Source: Micromonospora pisi (GTDB taxonomy: Bacteria > Actinomycetota > Actinomycetes > Mycobacteriales > Micromonosporaceae). From it: a stretch of DNA of 64,000 nt. Under the pieces are notes generated by a model. The model ran no database searches, was not told where the DNA came from, and saw only the letters and a list, made by a program, of their open reading frames with translations. Below are positions 1 to 8,274 of the stretch, piece by piece. Numbering within the stretch: position 1 is the first letter of the stretch; every line of letters begins with the position of its first letter. Location of the stretch: assembly GCF_003633685.1 (NCBI RefSeq), contig NZ_RBKT01000001.1, forward strand, positions 2,728,001 to 2,792,000, read 5' to 3'. The position numbers were made by a program, and so were the translations under genes.

Positions 1-442
1 CGAGCGAGAGCCGGCCGATCGACCCGGCCACCTGCCGGCAGTAGCCGACCAGGTCGTCGAAGGTGTCGTACCGGGTGCCGCGGACGTCGGCGAGGCAGCC
101 GTCGACCAGTTCACCCAGGGCGTCGATCGGAATCGGCAGTCGACCGCCGGCGTCGGCGAGGGCGAGCAGCACCGGGTCGCCGCCGGCCTCCGGGAGTTGA
201 CGCAACGCGGCCCGGACCTGGTCCAGTCGGGCCAGTTTGGCGGCCGGGGGCAGGTCGCCGTCGCCGATGTCGTCGATCCGGCGGGCGACCGCGTAGACGG
301 CGCAGAGCGCGCCGCGCCGCTCGGGCCGGAGCAGCCGGATGCCGTACGAGAAGTTCCGCGCCTCGGCGCGGGTGATCCGCTCGCACTCCCGGTAGGCCAG
401 GTCGAGTTCGGAGGGGACCGTCGAGCGGCCCGCGGCGCTCAT
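1..442 (-). CDS. hpnD: Presqualene diphosphate synthase HpnD, 3' end outside window
   Basis: Trans-isoprenyl diphosphate synthase of the squalene/phytoene synthase family; HpnD converts two farnesyl diphosphates to presqualene diphosphate in hopanoid synthesis. About 147 N-terminal residues are present. The first Asp-rich substrate-Mg motif reads RRIDDIGD near residue 55, and NFSYGIRLL near residue 30 is typical of the family. The ATG at 442 overlaps the stop of the upstream hpnC by 4 bp (ATGA), so the two are translationally coupled. The gene runs off the left edge, so the second Asp motif cannot be checked. Crt-type phytoene synthase is a weaker alternative; adjacency to hpnC favours HpnD. 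Confidence 0.85.
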   Translation of the reverse strand, partial: MSAAGRSTVPSELDLAYRECERITRAEARNFSYGIRLLRPERRGALCAVYAVARRIDDIGDGDLPPAAKLARLDQVRAALRQLPEAGGDPVLLALADAGGRLPIPIDALGELVDGCLADVRGTRYDTFDDLVGYCRQVAGSIGRLSL

Positions 443-1533
443 CCGGGCCTCGCGATCAGGGTCTTGAGCCACTGCCCGGCGGTGCCGGCGCGGGTCGGCC
501 GGGGCACCCGGGCTAGCGGGTCGTGGTCGGAGCGGGAGAGCGCGGCGAGCGCGGCCCGGCCACCGGCGAGGTAACCGGCGACCGCCAGTCGAGCCCAGCC
601 GTGCAACGTACCGACCAGTGGGGCGCCCGCGTCGAGTGCGGCGCGGGCCCGTTCCGCCTGCACCCGGATCACCGCGCGCAGCGCCGGGGAGGCGTACGGC
701 GCGGCGAGGTCGGCCGGGGTGACGCCGTGTCGGGCCAGGTCGTCCTGGGGCAGGTAGATCCGGCCCCGGCCGTAGTCCTCGGCCACGTCCTGGAGGTGTT
801 CGATCACCTGGAGGGCGGTGCAGATGTGGTTGGACTGGGCGATCCGCCGGGCCGACTGGGCGTCGAAGATGTGCAGCACCAGTTCGCCGACCGGGTCGGC
901 GGAGAGGTGGCAGTAGTCGACCAGGTCGGCGTACGTGTCGTAGCGGTGGACGACCTGGTCGCGTTGGTTGGCGGCGATCAGGCGGCAGAGTGGTTCGAGC
1001 GGCAGCCGCCGGTCGGCCACGGTCGGGGCGAGTCCGACCAGGACCGGGTGGGTGGGCGGGACACCGTCGTACATGGCCCGTAGTTCGTCCTCGAACCGGC
1101 GCAGCGTCGCCGACCGGGTCGCCGCGTCGTCGTACGGGCCCGGTCCGCCGGGTTCACCGCCGGGGTCGCGGGCGGGTTCGCTGGCCGGGTCCCGCGCCGG
1201 TTCGCTGAACGGGTCGAGCGCGGGTCGGCTGGACGGGTCGACCGGTGGCCGGGCGGGCGGGTCGGTGGCGGGCTCACTGAACGGGTCGAGGGCGGGTTCG
1301 CTGTTCGGCTGCTGGGCCGGTTCGTCGCCCAGGTCGTCGACGTAGCGGGCGTACGTGTAGAGCGTCAGCAGGTGACGGCGGATGGTTCCGGGCAGGATCC
1401 GGAGCGCGACCGGGAAGTTCTCGCCGGAGAGCGCGGTCTGCGGGATCCGCCGCTGCGCGGCCGGGTCCCCGGACGGTTGGGCGGCTGGATCTCCGGGCGA
1501 CTGGCTGGAGACGTTGCCGGTCAATTCGAGCAC
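439..1533 (-). CDS. hpnC: Squalene synthase HpnC with an internal octapeptide-repeat insertion
   Basis: Squalene/phytoene synthase family protein, HpnC branch of the HpnC-HpnD-HpnE route to squalene. I chose GTG at 1533 because GAGAGG lies just upstream; the frame stays open to 1740 but that N-terminus looks non-coding. It gives 364 aa. Asp-rich motifs are YVDDLGDE (residues 64-71) and QDVAEDYGRGRIYLP (248-262). Between the first motif and the next helix lies a roughly 65-residue insert (71-134) of imperfect 8-residue units such as SEPALDPF and SEPARDPA. Related enzymes have only a short loop there as I recall them. The N-terminus also repeats GDPAAQ. It forms an operon with hpnD. Confidence 0.87.
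   Translation of the reverse strand: MLELTGNVSSQSPGDPAAQPSGDPAAQRRIPQTALSGENFPVALRILPGTIRRHLLTLYTYARYVDDLGDEPAQQPNSEPALDPFSEPATDPPARPPVDPSSRPALDPFSEPARDPASEPARDPGGEPGGPGPYDDAATRSATLRRFEDELRAMYDGVPPTHPVLVGLAPTVADRRLPLEPLCRLIAANQRDQVVHRYDTYADLVDYCHLSADPVGELVLHIFDAQSARRIAQSNHICTALQVIEHLQDVAEDYGRGRIYLPQDDLARHGVTPADLAAPYASPALRAVIRVQAERARAALDAGAPLVGTLHGWARLAVAGYLAGGRAALAALSRSDHDPLARVPRPTRAGTAGQWLKTLIARPG
1135..1302 (-). repeat. 24-bp coding minisatellite inside hpnC
   Basis: About six to seven imperfect 24-bp units run in frame and encode octapeptides of the form SEPAxDPx (residues 78-133 of HpnC). The best-conserved units are SEPALDPF, SRPALDPF, SEPARDPA and SEPARDPG. The period is a multiple of three, so copy-number change would keep the reading frame. 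Confidence 0.85.
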
Positions 1534-1702
1534 ATGCAGCCTCTCGCGCAGAGTCCACCTGTCGACGCGAGCCGGCCGGACCGCCGCACCAGATGTCAGT
1601 AACCCATCACTCGCGCTAAGTAGTCGTGACTGAGCGTACCCAACTTCACCCGCCTGGACGGTGAGGCCGGCGAAGTCTGTTTCAGGTTCCGCCCGGGCCG
1701 GG

Positions 1703-2545
1703 CTACTTGGACCGGGTGGTGCTGGCCAGGGAAATCCCAACGATCATGAGGATCACGGCGATAATCTCGATCACCAGTCGGGGGCCGTCGGTGGAGAGCG
1801 TCTCGTGGAACGCGAACACTCCGATCATCACGCCGCCGAACGGGTCGAGCAGGGTGATCGCGGTCAGCGGGGCGGCGATCGGCCCGCTCTGGTACGCGTT
1901 CTGGTTCAGCACCAGCGCCGCCGCGCCGACCACGATCAGCGCGTACAGGTGCCAGTCGGCCAGCAGTGTCCACGGGTGACTGGTCAGGTCCTCGCTGATC
2001 GTCTTGAGCAGTGCCGCCGCGACCGCGTACAGCAGCCCGGTGGCGATGCCGAGCAGCGTGCCCCGGTGTGCGTCCCGGGCCCGCCAGGCGCCGAGCAGGC
2101 AGATCGCGATCAGGCCACCGGCCACCACGCCCACCCCCAACCAGGCCAGGGTCGACGGCTGCTCGACCCCGGCCCGTGGGTTGGCGGTGATCAGGAAGGC
2201 GGCCAGGCCGACGATCGCGACCCCGGCCAGGATCAGGTCCTTGGCATGGGGCCGGCGTTTCTCCAGCGCCGCCTCCAGCGGAATCGCCATGAACAGGCCA
2301 CTCATCAGCAGCGGTTCGACCAGCGCCAGCGGACCGAACCGGAGCGCGACGGCCTGGAGACCGGTGCCGATCGCGTCCGGGATGCCGCCGAAGAGCCAGA
2401 GTGGGCGGTGCAGCAGCCGGATCAGCAACCTCGGGTCGCCGGCCCTGGTGGGCTTCTCCTGCTTTGCGGCGTGCTGTTCCAGCGCCGAACTGAAGGCGAA
2501 GAAGAGCGCCGAGGCGAGGCCCAGCAGGACCGCGAAGAGGGTCAC
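1703..2545 (-). CDS. DMT/EamA-type membrane transporter
   Basis: 280-aa multi-spanning membrane protein resembling the DMT family (drug/metabolite transporters). The N-terminus MTLFAVLLGLASALFFAFSS is a first membrane segment, followed by alternating hydrophobic segments. A positively charged loop (EKRRPHAKD) lies near residue 90 and a second set of helices after a central GWAR-like loop. It starts with GTG, 30 bp after the upstream glycosyltransferase stop, so it is probably cotranscribed with it. A 170-bp gap separates it from hpnC. The substrate cannot be told from the sequence. Confidence 0.7.
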   Translation of the reverse strand: MTLFAVLLGLASALFFAFSSALEQHAAKQEKPTRAGDPRLLIRLLHRPLWLFGGIPDAIGTGLQAVALRFGPLALVEPLLMSGLFMAIPLEAALEKRRPHAKDLILAGVAIVGLAAFLITANPRAGVEQPSTLAWLGVGVVAGGLIAICLLGAWRARDAHRGTLLGIATGLLYAVAAALLKTISEDLTSHPWTLLADWHLYALIVVGAAALVLNQNAYQSGPIAAPLTAITLLDPFGGVMIGVFAFHETLSTDGPRLVIEIIAVILMIVGISLASTTRSK

Positions 2546-2575
2546 CGGGTCAGCCCGCGCTGTGGCGGCCCGACC

Positions 2576-4057
2576 TCACCTGCGCCGTCCCGGCGCGGTG
2601 GGCTGCTGGGCGTGGTGGTGGGCGTACCAGTTGAGCGCGGCGACGGCCAGGCAGACCAGGACCCCGGCGCGACGGGCCCGACGACCGCGCCGGCCCCGGG
2701 TGAACACCGAGGACTTGGGCAACGGGACCGGGGGCTCGGCTGCCCCCCGGGCCACCTCGGCCACCACCTCCGCCGGATCGGACCGGAACAGCGCCAGCCC
2801 GGCTTCCCGCTGCCGCTGCCCGCGTACCCCGTCGGTGAGTTCGACCAGGGCGGGCCCCAGGTCGTCGGCGCGGCGTACCCAGGTGACCATCCCGGCCTCC
2901 GCCATGGTGACCGCGTTCGCCCGCCCGTGGCCGGGGATCGGGCGGTAGGTCGCGACCGGGAGCCCGCTCGCCATCGCCTCCAGCGCGGTCAGCCCGCCGG
3001 CGTTCTCCACGAGTACGTCGGCGGCGTGCAGCAGGGCCGGCATGTCGTCGACCCAGCCGAAGACGTGGGCCTGCCCCTGCCGACGCAGCCGGCGGTAGAG
3101 CGCCTCGTTGTGGCCGCAGACCACGACCGGTACGGCCGTCCCGGTCCGGGCGATCTCGGCTGCGGTCGTCGCGACCTCGCCCACTCCCCAGGAACCGGCG
3201 ACGAGAAGGGCGAGCCGCGCGTCGGTCGGCAGGCCGAAGCGTTCCCGGGCGTGTCGCCGGGCCTGTTCCGTGCCGGGGCCGAAGCCGGCAGAGACGAGCC
3301 GGCCGACGACCCGTACCTCTGTGCCGCCAAGCGCTCTGGCCTGGTCCCGCGTGCTCGGGTGCGCGGCGCAGTAGACGTCGACACCGGGTGAGACCCAGAG
3401 TGGGTTGACCGCGAAGTCGGTCAGGTAGGTGATCACCGGTACGTCGAGTTGGCCCTTGCGGCGCAGCGGGCCGAGCAGTTGGGTGGCGATCGGGTAGGTC
3501 GAGACCACCGCCCGGGTGTCCGGCCCGACCAGTTGTCGGACCTGCGGGCGGACCGGGCGCAGCAGTGCCCGGGTGATCGGGCCGGCGCCGGCGAAGCCGC
3601 AGCCGATCGCGAACAGGGAACCGTAGATCCACGGGAACCTGCTCAGCATCCCGTGGTAGGTGCCACGGAGCAGCTTGCCGAGGCCGTACGGGAAGATATC
3701 CGCCAAATCCCGACAATCTACCTGGAATCCGCGAGTACGGAGCCGATGTGCCAGCTCACGGCTCGCCCCTTCGTGCCCAGCCCCCGCGCTGGCCGAAATG
3801 ATCACCACTCGGGCCGGCCGTTCCGGTGTGCCCCGTCGTCGCCCGGGCGGAACCCCCGCTCCGGCGTACGGGTCCCAAGCCGCCGGCCTCGGCGTGCCGC
3901 CATTCGGCTTGGCCGCCGGGCGCGTCTCGCGCCACCCGCGAATCAGTCGCATCCGGCCATCTACCCGAACCTGGTACGAAGAATCCTCGGGATCCGCATC
4001 CGGCCCGGATATCTCCCCCGCCCCGTACCCGCCCTCAGGCAGAGCGGATCCCGGCAC
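2576..4057 (-). CDS. MGDG synthase-like family 28 glycosyltransferase
   Basis: 493-aa protein from the GTG at 4057. After a roughly 80-residue Pro/Gly-rich N-terminus, ISASAGAGHEGAS marks the start of the MGDG-synthase-like N-domain (the S-x-G-x-GH motif of diacylglycerol/processive glycosyltransferases). A MurG-like C-domain follows with an EAMASGLPVATYRPIPGH nucleotide-sugar site. The C-terminus has a hydrophobic segment (GVLVCLAVAALNWYAHHH). It probably transfers a sugar to a membrane lipid; donor and acceptor are unknown. The start is uncertain: an internal ATG at residue 36 would leave the catalytic domains intact. It is divergent from the VOC gene, with 16 bp between them. Confidence 0.78.
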   Translation of the reverse strand: MPGSALPEGGYGAGEISGPDADPEDSSYQVRVDGRMRLIRGWRETRPAAKPNGGTPRPAAWDPYAGAGVPPGRRRGTPERPARVVIISASAGAGHEGASRELAHRLRTRGFQVDCRDLADIFPYGLGKLLRGTYHGMLSRFPWIYGSLFAIGCGFAGAGPITRALLRPVRPQVRQLVGPDTRAVVSTYPIATQLLGPLRRKGQLDVPVITYLTDFAVNPLWVSPGVDVYCAAHPSTRDQARALGGTEVRVVGRLVSAGFGPGTEQARRHARERFGLPTDARLALLVAGSWGVGEVATTAAEIARTGTAVPVVVCGHNEALYRRLRRQGQAHVFGWVDDMPALLHAADVLVENAGGLTALEAMASGLPVATYRPIPGHGRANAVTMAEAGMVTWVRRADDLGPALVELTDGVRGQRQREAGLALFRSDPAEVVAEVARGAAEPPVPLPKSSVFTRGRRGRRARRAGVLVCLAVAALNWYAHHHAQQPTAPGRRR

Positions 4058-4073
4058 CAGCGATCATGGGTAG

Positions 4074-4478
4074 ATGCCCCATCTCGGACTGGTTACCCTC
4101 GTCGTGCGCGACTATGACGAGGCGATCGCCTTCTACGTCGACCGGGTCGGCTTCCGGCTGGTCGAGGACACCCCGCGCGGCGACGGCACCCGCTGGGTGG
4201 TGGTCGCCCCGGTCGGCTCGACCGAGACCGCGCTGCTGCTGGCCCGCGCCGCGAACCCGGAGCAGGCCGCCCGGGTGGGTGACCAGGCCGGCGGACGGGT
4301 GACGCTCTTCCTCCACACCGACGACTTCGCGCGGGACCACCAGCGGATGACAGCCGCCGGCGTACGGTTCGCCGAACCGCCCCGGCACGAGCCGTACGGT
4401 TCGGTCGCCGTCTTCGAGGACCTGTACGGCAACCGCTGGGACCTGATCCAGCCGCGTACCGGCGACGCACCGGCCTGA
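4074..4478 (+). CDS. VOC-superfamily (glyoxalase/dioxygenase-fold) protein
   Basis: 134-aa single vicinal-oxygen-chelate protein with the usual layout: GLVTLVVRDYDEAIAFYVDRVGF at the N-terminus (first metal-side strand), central LFLHTDDF and C-terminal YGSVAVFEDLYGNRWDLIQP ending the second beta-alpha-beta-beta-beta module. Length is normal for a one-subunit VOC protein that dimerises. Members range from glyoxalases to antibiotic-binding proteins, so the substrate is not assigned. It stands alone and is transcribed away from the glycosyltransferase; GATCAT six bases before the ATG could be a -10 box of a leaderless mRNA, but this is weak. Confidence 0.8.
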   Translation: MPHLGLVTLVVRDYDEAIAFYVDRVGFRLVEDTPRGDGTRWVVVAPVGSTETALLLARAANPEQAARVGDQAGGRVTLFLHTDDFARDHQRMTAAGVRFAEPPRHEPYGSVAVFEDLYGNRWDLIQPRTGDAPA

Positions 4479-4506
4479 TCCGGCGGGTCGGTCATCCCGA
4501 CGCAGG

Positions 4507-5286
4507 TCAGCGCTCGGCTTCCCCCACCAGGTCGGTGCTCCGGCGCCGGACCGGACGGGTTTCCCCGTCGAGTTCGGCCGCCGCCTCCGGGGTGGGCGCC
4601 GAGCCGCCGAGGTGGGCCGGCTGCCACCAGGAGTCCTCCGGCCCGGCCGGCTGGTCCGGGTATTCGCGCTGCGCCCGGTCGATCAGTGTGGTGAGCTGCC
4701 GGCGCAGCTCCGCCATCAGCGCACCGGAGGTGCCGAAGTCGGCCGGGGCGAGCGGCTCCCCGATCAGCACGGTGATCGGGGTGTGGCGCCGGGTCAGGGT
4801 CTTCGGGCGCCCCTTGGTCCAGAGCCGCTGGGTGCCCCAGAGCGCGACCGGCAGCACCGGCACCCCGGCCGTGTCGGCCATTCGGGCGACCCCGCTCTTG
4901 GTGGCCTTGAGGGTGAACGATCGGCTGATCGTGGCCTCCGGGAAGACCCCGACGACCTCACCGGCGCGCAACGCGCTGACCGCGGTCGCGTACGAGCCGG
5001 CGCCGTTGGCCCGGTCGACCGGGATGTGCCGCATGCCGCGCATCAGCGGGCCGGCGTACCGGTTGGTGAAGACCTCCTGCTTGGCCATGAACCGCACCAG
5101 TCGCCGGGACTGCTGGGCGCCGAAGCCGCAGAAGATGAAGTCGAGGTAGCTGACGTGGTTGCTGGCCATCACGGCACCACCGGAGCGGGGCACGTGATGC
5201 CCACCCTCCACGTGTAGCCGCAGGTCGAGGGCGCGGAACAGCGTCTTGGCGGTCGCGATCACGGGCGGGTACACGAGTTCTGGCAT
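4507..5286 (-). CDS. 1-acyl-glycerol-3-phosphate acyltransferase family protein (PlsC-like)
   Basis: 259-aa lysophospholipid acyltransferase. The catalytic HX4D box is NHVSYLD (His44, Asp49). The glycerol-phosphate-binding EGxxS/T-type box is FPEATISRS, and LPVALWG is the late conserved motif. The C-terminal 50 residues are charged and probably disordered. The ATG at 5286 is preferred over an in-frame TTG two codons upstream; TAACGT six bases before it resembles a -10 box, so the mRNA may be leaderless. It acts at the inner membrane, transferring acyl groups to lysophosphatidate or a related acceptor. Confidence 0.82.
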   Translation of the reverse strand: MPELVYPPVIATAKTLFRALDLRLHVEGGHHVPRSGGAVMASNHVSYLDFIFCGFGAQQSRRLVRFMAKQEVFTNRYAGPLMRGMRHIPVDRANGAGSYATAVSALRAGEVVGVFPEATISRSFTLKATKSGVARMADTAGVPVLPVALWGTQRLWTKGRPKTLTRRHTPITVLIGEPLAPADFGTSGALMAELRRQLTTLIDRAQREYPDQPAGPEDSWWQPAHLGGSAPTPEAAAELDGETRPVRRRSTDLVGEAER

Positions 5287-5309
5287 CGCCAAACGTTACC
5301 CGTACCACA

Positions 5310-6125
5310 TCACGAGGTAACCCACGCCCCGCCCGGCTCGCCCGCTGGCTGGGCGAGCCAGTCGTTGACCAGTGCGGCGAGCTGGGCCGGTTGCTCGATG
5401 ACCATGCCGTGACTCGTCCCGGCCAGCTCGATCACCCGGAGCCGCGGGTTGGTGGCCGCCACCTCCGCGATCCGGGCCGAGTTGCCCCGACGGTACGCCC
5501 CGTACAGCTCCCGGAACGGATGTTGCTGGGGCAGGTCCACAGTCGCCAGCACCAGCAGCAGCGGGCAGCGCGCCGCCCGCAGCGCCGGGACCAGGTCGAA
5601 CGCCGCCATCGCCAGGCGTAACTGTTCGACCGTCTCCGGGCCGGGGCGTGTCTCCTGCCGGGCCAGCTCGACGGTTGTCGCCGCGAAGGCGGCGTGCAGC
5701 CGGGCCAGCTCCGCCGCCGCGTGTGCCGTGGTCAGACCGGCCAGTTGGTCGGGGTGGGCCGGTGCGGGGACGCCGTCGAGGCTCACCGCGCCCGGACACT
5801 CCGGATGCCGCCGCGCCCACTCGGTGGCGATCATCCCACCGAGCGACCACCCGACGATCGCGGGCGGCTCCAGCGCCAGTTCGGCGACGAGCGCGTCGAG
5901 GTCGGCAAGGGCGGCGTCCATGGTCCACGGGCCGTCACCGGAACGGCCGTGCCCGCGCAGGTCGGCGGTCACCACCCGGTGGTCGGACGCCAGCGCCTCG
6001 GCCAGGGTTTCCATGTGCTCCAGGTTGCCGCCGGCGCCGTGCAGCAACAGCAGGGGCGATCCCGGCCCATCGTGGTCCCGTGCGGCGATCGGGACACCGG
6101 CGGCGGCCACCGTCAGGTCACGCAT
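5310..6125 (-). CDS. Alpha/beta hydrolase
   Basis: 271-aa alpha/beta-hydrolase-fold enzyme. The oxyanion-hole motif is LLLHGAGGN (27-34), the nucleophile elbow GWSLGG (Ser94) and the C-terminal catalytic His is in GTSHGMVIE. ADLRGHGRSG is the characteristic strand-4 loop. The ATG at 6125 overlaps the stop of the upstream HTH gene by 8 bp, so both are in one transcript and this enzyme probably falls under that protein's control. Substrate unknown; esterase, lactonase and C-C hydrolase activities are all possible. Confidence 0.82.
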   Translation of the reverse strand: MRDLTVAAAGVPIAARDHDGPGSPLLLLHGAGGNLEHMETLAEALASDHRVVTADLRGHGRSGDGPWTMDAALADLDALVAELALEPPAIVGWSLGGMIATEWARRHPECPGAVSLDGVPAPAHPDQLAGLTTAHAAAELARLHAAFAATTVELARQETRPGPETVEQLRLAMAAFDLVPALRAARCPLLLVLATVDLPQQHPFRELYGAYRRGNSARIAEVAATNPRLRVIELAGTSHGMVIEQPAQLAALVNDWLAQPAGEPGGAWVTS

Positions 6126-6594
6126 GGTCGACCCGCCCGTCGAGCTGGTGCAGGCGGTCGCGCACCGAGGCGGGCACCACCCCGCCATCCGGGTGGCGGG
6201 CGAGTCGACCCCGGTTGACCAGGTCGTGCACGCCCTGTCGGGTGATGCCGAGCATCGCGCCGGCGACCGCGTACGACACCGTGGTCGCGGTGGGATGTCC
6301 CACCCGCCAGGCCACCGCCCGGCCCAGTGGGCTGCGCCACCAGTCGAGCGGCGGCTCGAACGGTCCGTCTCCCGGGTAGAGGGTGGAGACGACCCGCATG
6401 ATCACACCGACGGCGGCCTGGTCGTCGCCGGCGACGATCCGGTCCGCCCAGCTCGCGGCCCGGATCCGGACCACGGTACGGAGTGCGTCCACGCTGTCGT
6501 GCCCGTCCAGCAGGATCTCCAGCGGGTCGAGCAGTCGGATGTCGAGCAGTCGGGCGAGCTGCTCCGCGAGTTGGGCCCGTTCCGGTGGTGGCAC
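6118..6594 (-). CDS. Helix-turn-helix DNA-binding protein, likely autoregulator
   Basis: 158-aa protein. The C-terminal half holds a predicted helix-turn-helix (AVAGAMLGITRQGVHDLVNR) followed by GRLARHPDGG, like the wing or recognition end of MerR/excisionase-type domains. The N-terminal half is helical and has no domain I recognise. GTG at 6594 has a strong Shine-Dalgarno (GGGGAGG, 6598-6604); an in-frame GTG at 6615 lies inside the promoter and is unlikely. Its promoter carries phased repeats (6622-6675), so it probably represses itself and the overlapping hydrolase. Confidence 0.68.
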   Translation of the reverse strand: MPPPERAQLAEQLARLLDIRLLDPLEILLDGHDSVDALRTVVRIRAASWADRIVAGDDQAAVGVIMRVVSTLYPGDGPFEPPLDWWRSPLGRAVAWRVGHPTATTVSYAVAGAMLGITRQGVHDLVNRGRLARHPDGGVVPASVRDRLHQLDGRVDHA

Positions 6595-6617
6595 GACGCC
6601 TCCCCTTCCTGACACCG

Positions 6618-6675
6618 AACATCAAGCACTTGACGACCACTGTCAAGCACTTGACGCCACATGTCAAGTACGACG
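6618..6675 (-). promoter_or_regulatory. Promoter with three 21-bp-phased operator repeats
   Basis: On the minus strand CTTGAC starts a unit every 21 bp (plus-strand copies at 6622, 6643 and 6664). Two full units have the form CTTGAC-N7-GTCAAG, so each is also an inverted repeat; the third is partial. The middle unit supplies a -35 TTGACA (6646-6641), and 17 bp later GATGTT (6623-6618) fits a -10 box, placing the transcript start near 6612 just before the HTH gene. A spacing of two helical turns puts all sites on one DNA face, and occupancy would cover the -35 box. Confidence 0.72.
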
Positions 6676-6768
6676 CGGGCCGCCGACCGGTCTGATCGAC
6701 GGGCGTCTTGGTGGCGATGGCGAAATTCAGCCCGGTCCACTGACCCGTCGAACCGATACAGTGACCGG

Positions 6769-6870
6769 GTGATCCCGCTCGCCGCGACCGCCGCCGCGTA
6801 CCAGTGCTGGATCACGCCCGATCTGCCGCTCTACGGCAACGATCACGAACGCGCCGACTTCGCTCCCTGA
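6769..6870 (+). CDS. Possible leaderless 33-aa microprotein
   Basis: GTG at 6769 opens a 33-codon frame ending at 6870. It is preceded at the right distance (6 nt) by TACAGT (6757-6762), a good actinobacterial -10 box, so the mRNA could start at or next to the GTG. The peptide is not low-complexity: it reads AAAYQCWITPDLPLYG then NDHERADFAP. It lies between the operator-controlled HTH operon and the MFS gene. I do not recognise it; the short length means it may be chance. Confidence 0.35.
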   Translation: MIPLAATAAAYQCWITPDLPLYGNDHERADFAP

Positions 6871-6926
6871 GCAGGCCCGGAACCCTCGTCGTCCGGTCCC
6901 TTCCCCGCCCTCGGGAGCCTGTCACC

Positions 6927-8180
6927 ATGCCCGAAACCCCCGCCACCATGCCCGAAGACGCCGACCTGCGGCCCGGAGACGTCGAATCCCGGCCCGGAAG
7001 CCCTGACTCCCCGTCCAACGACGCCGACACCTCGGCGCTCGCCGTGCTCCGGGCACCGCAGACGGCCCGGGTGCTCGCCGCCAGCCTGCTCGGCCGGATC
7101 CCACTCGGCGCGGCCCCACTGGCACTGCTGATCTTCGCCCGCGAGACGATGACGCTGACCGTGGCCGGGCTGCTGGTCGGCGCGTACACCGCCGGCATGG
7201 CGGTCGGTCAGCCGATGCTCGCCCGGGTCGCCGACCGCTGGCGGCAGCCCCCGGTGCTCTGGCTGGCCATGATCGTCTCCAGTCTCGGCTTCGCTCTCGC
7301 CGCCGCGCACGTCAACCTGCCGGTCACCGTGCTCGCCGCCGCGATCGCCGGGGCGGGCGCTCCGCCGTTCGAGTCGTGCCTGCGGGTGCTCTGGCGCGAT
7401 CTGCTCCCCGCCCACCAGGTTCAGACCGCGTACACCCTGGACATCGCGGTCCAGGAGGCGATCTTCGTACTCGGACCGGTGGTCACCCTGGCCGCGGTCG
7501 GCCTCGCCGGACCGACCGGCGGCCTGGCCGCCGCCGCACTGTTCCAGGCGGTCGGAACAGCCTGGTTCGCGACCAGCGACGCGGTCCGCCGCTGGCGCGG
7601 GGAGCCGGCGGTACGGCACTGGGCCGGGCCGCTGCGCTCCGGCCGACTCCGGCTGATCCTCGCCGCGCTCCTGCTCGTCGGCGCGGGGGTGGGCAGCGTG
7701 ACCGTCGCCGCGACCGGCTACGCCGAGGCGTCCGGAGCCCGTTCGTGGGCGGGTTGGCTGCTCGCCGCCCAGGCCACCGGCGCCCTCGCCGGTGGGCTGC
7801 TCTACGTACGCTTCGCCAGCCTGCGCCGGCACGCCACCCTCCCCCGGGCTACCGCGGTCTTCGCCGCCGGCTACCTTCCCCTGCTGCTCACCCCGGCCCC
7901 GCCCGCGATGCTGGCGCTGATGGCGATCAGCGGACTCGCCCTGCCGCCGCTGCTCACCATCGCCTTCGTCGCGATCGACGAGGTGGCACCGCCGGGCACG
8001 GTCGCCGAGGCGTTCGCCTGGGCGGCCACCGCCTTCTCGGTCGGCAGCGCGGCCGGCGCGGCGGTCAACGGGGTCCTGCTCGACGCCAGCGGGCAGGTGA
8101 CCGTCGGCTTCCTCATCGCCCCGCTCGCCGCCGCCACCGCCACCGGCCTGCTCGTGCTCTTCCGGGGCCGTACGAGGTGA
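6927..8180 (+). CDS. MFS transporter
   Basis: 417-aa major-facilitator protein with about 12 hydrophobic segments. A 30-residue hydrophilic N-terminus rich in Pro/Asp precedes the first helix (RVLAASLLGRIPLGAAPLA). ARVADRWRQPP in the loop after helix 2 resembles the MFS motif A loop. ATG at 6927 has GGGAG 10 bp upstream; frames extending further upstream look non-coding. The architecture resembles drug-efflux permeases of actinomycetes, but nothing indicates the substrate. Confidence 0.8.
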   Translation: MPETPATMPEDADLRPGDVESRPGSPDSPSNDADTSALAVLRAPQTARVLAASLLGRIPLGAAPLALLIFARETMTLTVAGLLVGAYTAGMAVGQPMLARVADRWRQPPVLWLAMIVSSLGFALAAAHVNLPVTVLAAAIAGAGAPPFESCLRVLWRDLLPAHQVQTAYTLDIAVQEAIFVLGPVVTLAAVGLAGPTGGLAAAALFQAVGTAWFATSDAVRRWRGEPAVRHWAGPLRSGRLRLILAALLLVGAGVGSVTVAATGYAEASGARSWAGWLLAAQATGALAGGLLYVRFASLRRHATLPRATAVFAAGYLPLLLTPAPPAMLALMAISGLALPPLLTIAFVAIDEVAPPGTVAEAFAWAATAFSVGSAAGAAVNGVLLDASGQVTVGFLIAPLAAATATGLLVLFRGRTR

Positions 8181-8274
8181 CGTCGCGCTTCACCTCATCG
8201 GGGTGATGTGCCGGTGCCGCCCCGAGGGTGATGCTTCTCGAGTACGGCGAGGAGGCGTACCGGGAGGGCGCGCG

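Noticed and set aside
1661-3391. 576-aa plus-strand frame over the transporter and glycosyltransferase
   Set aside because: Composition is the complement pattern of the minus-strand genes; no motifs.
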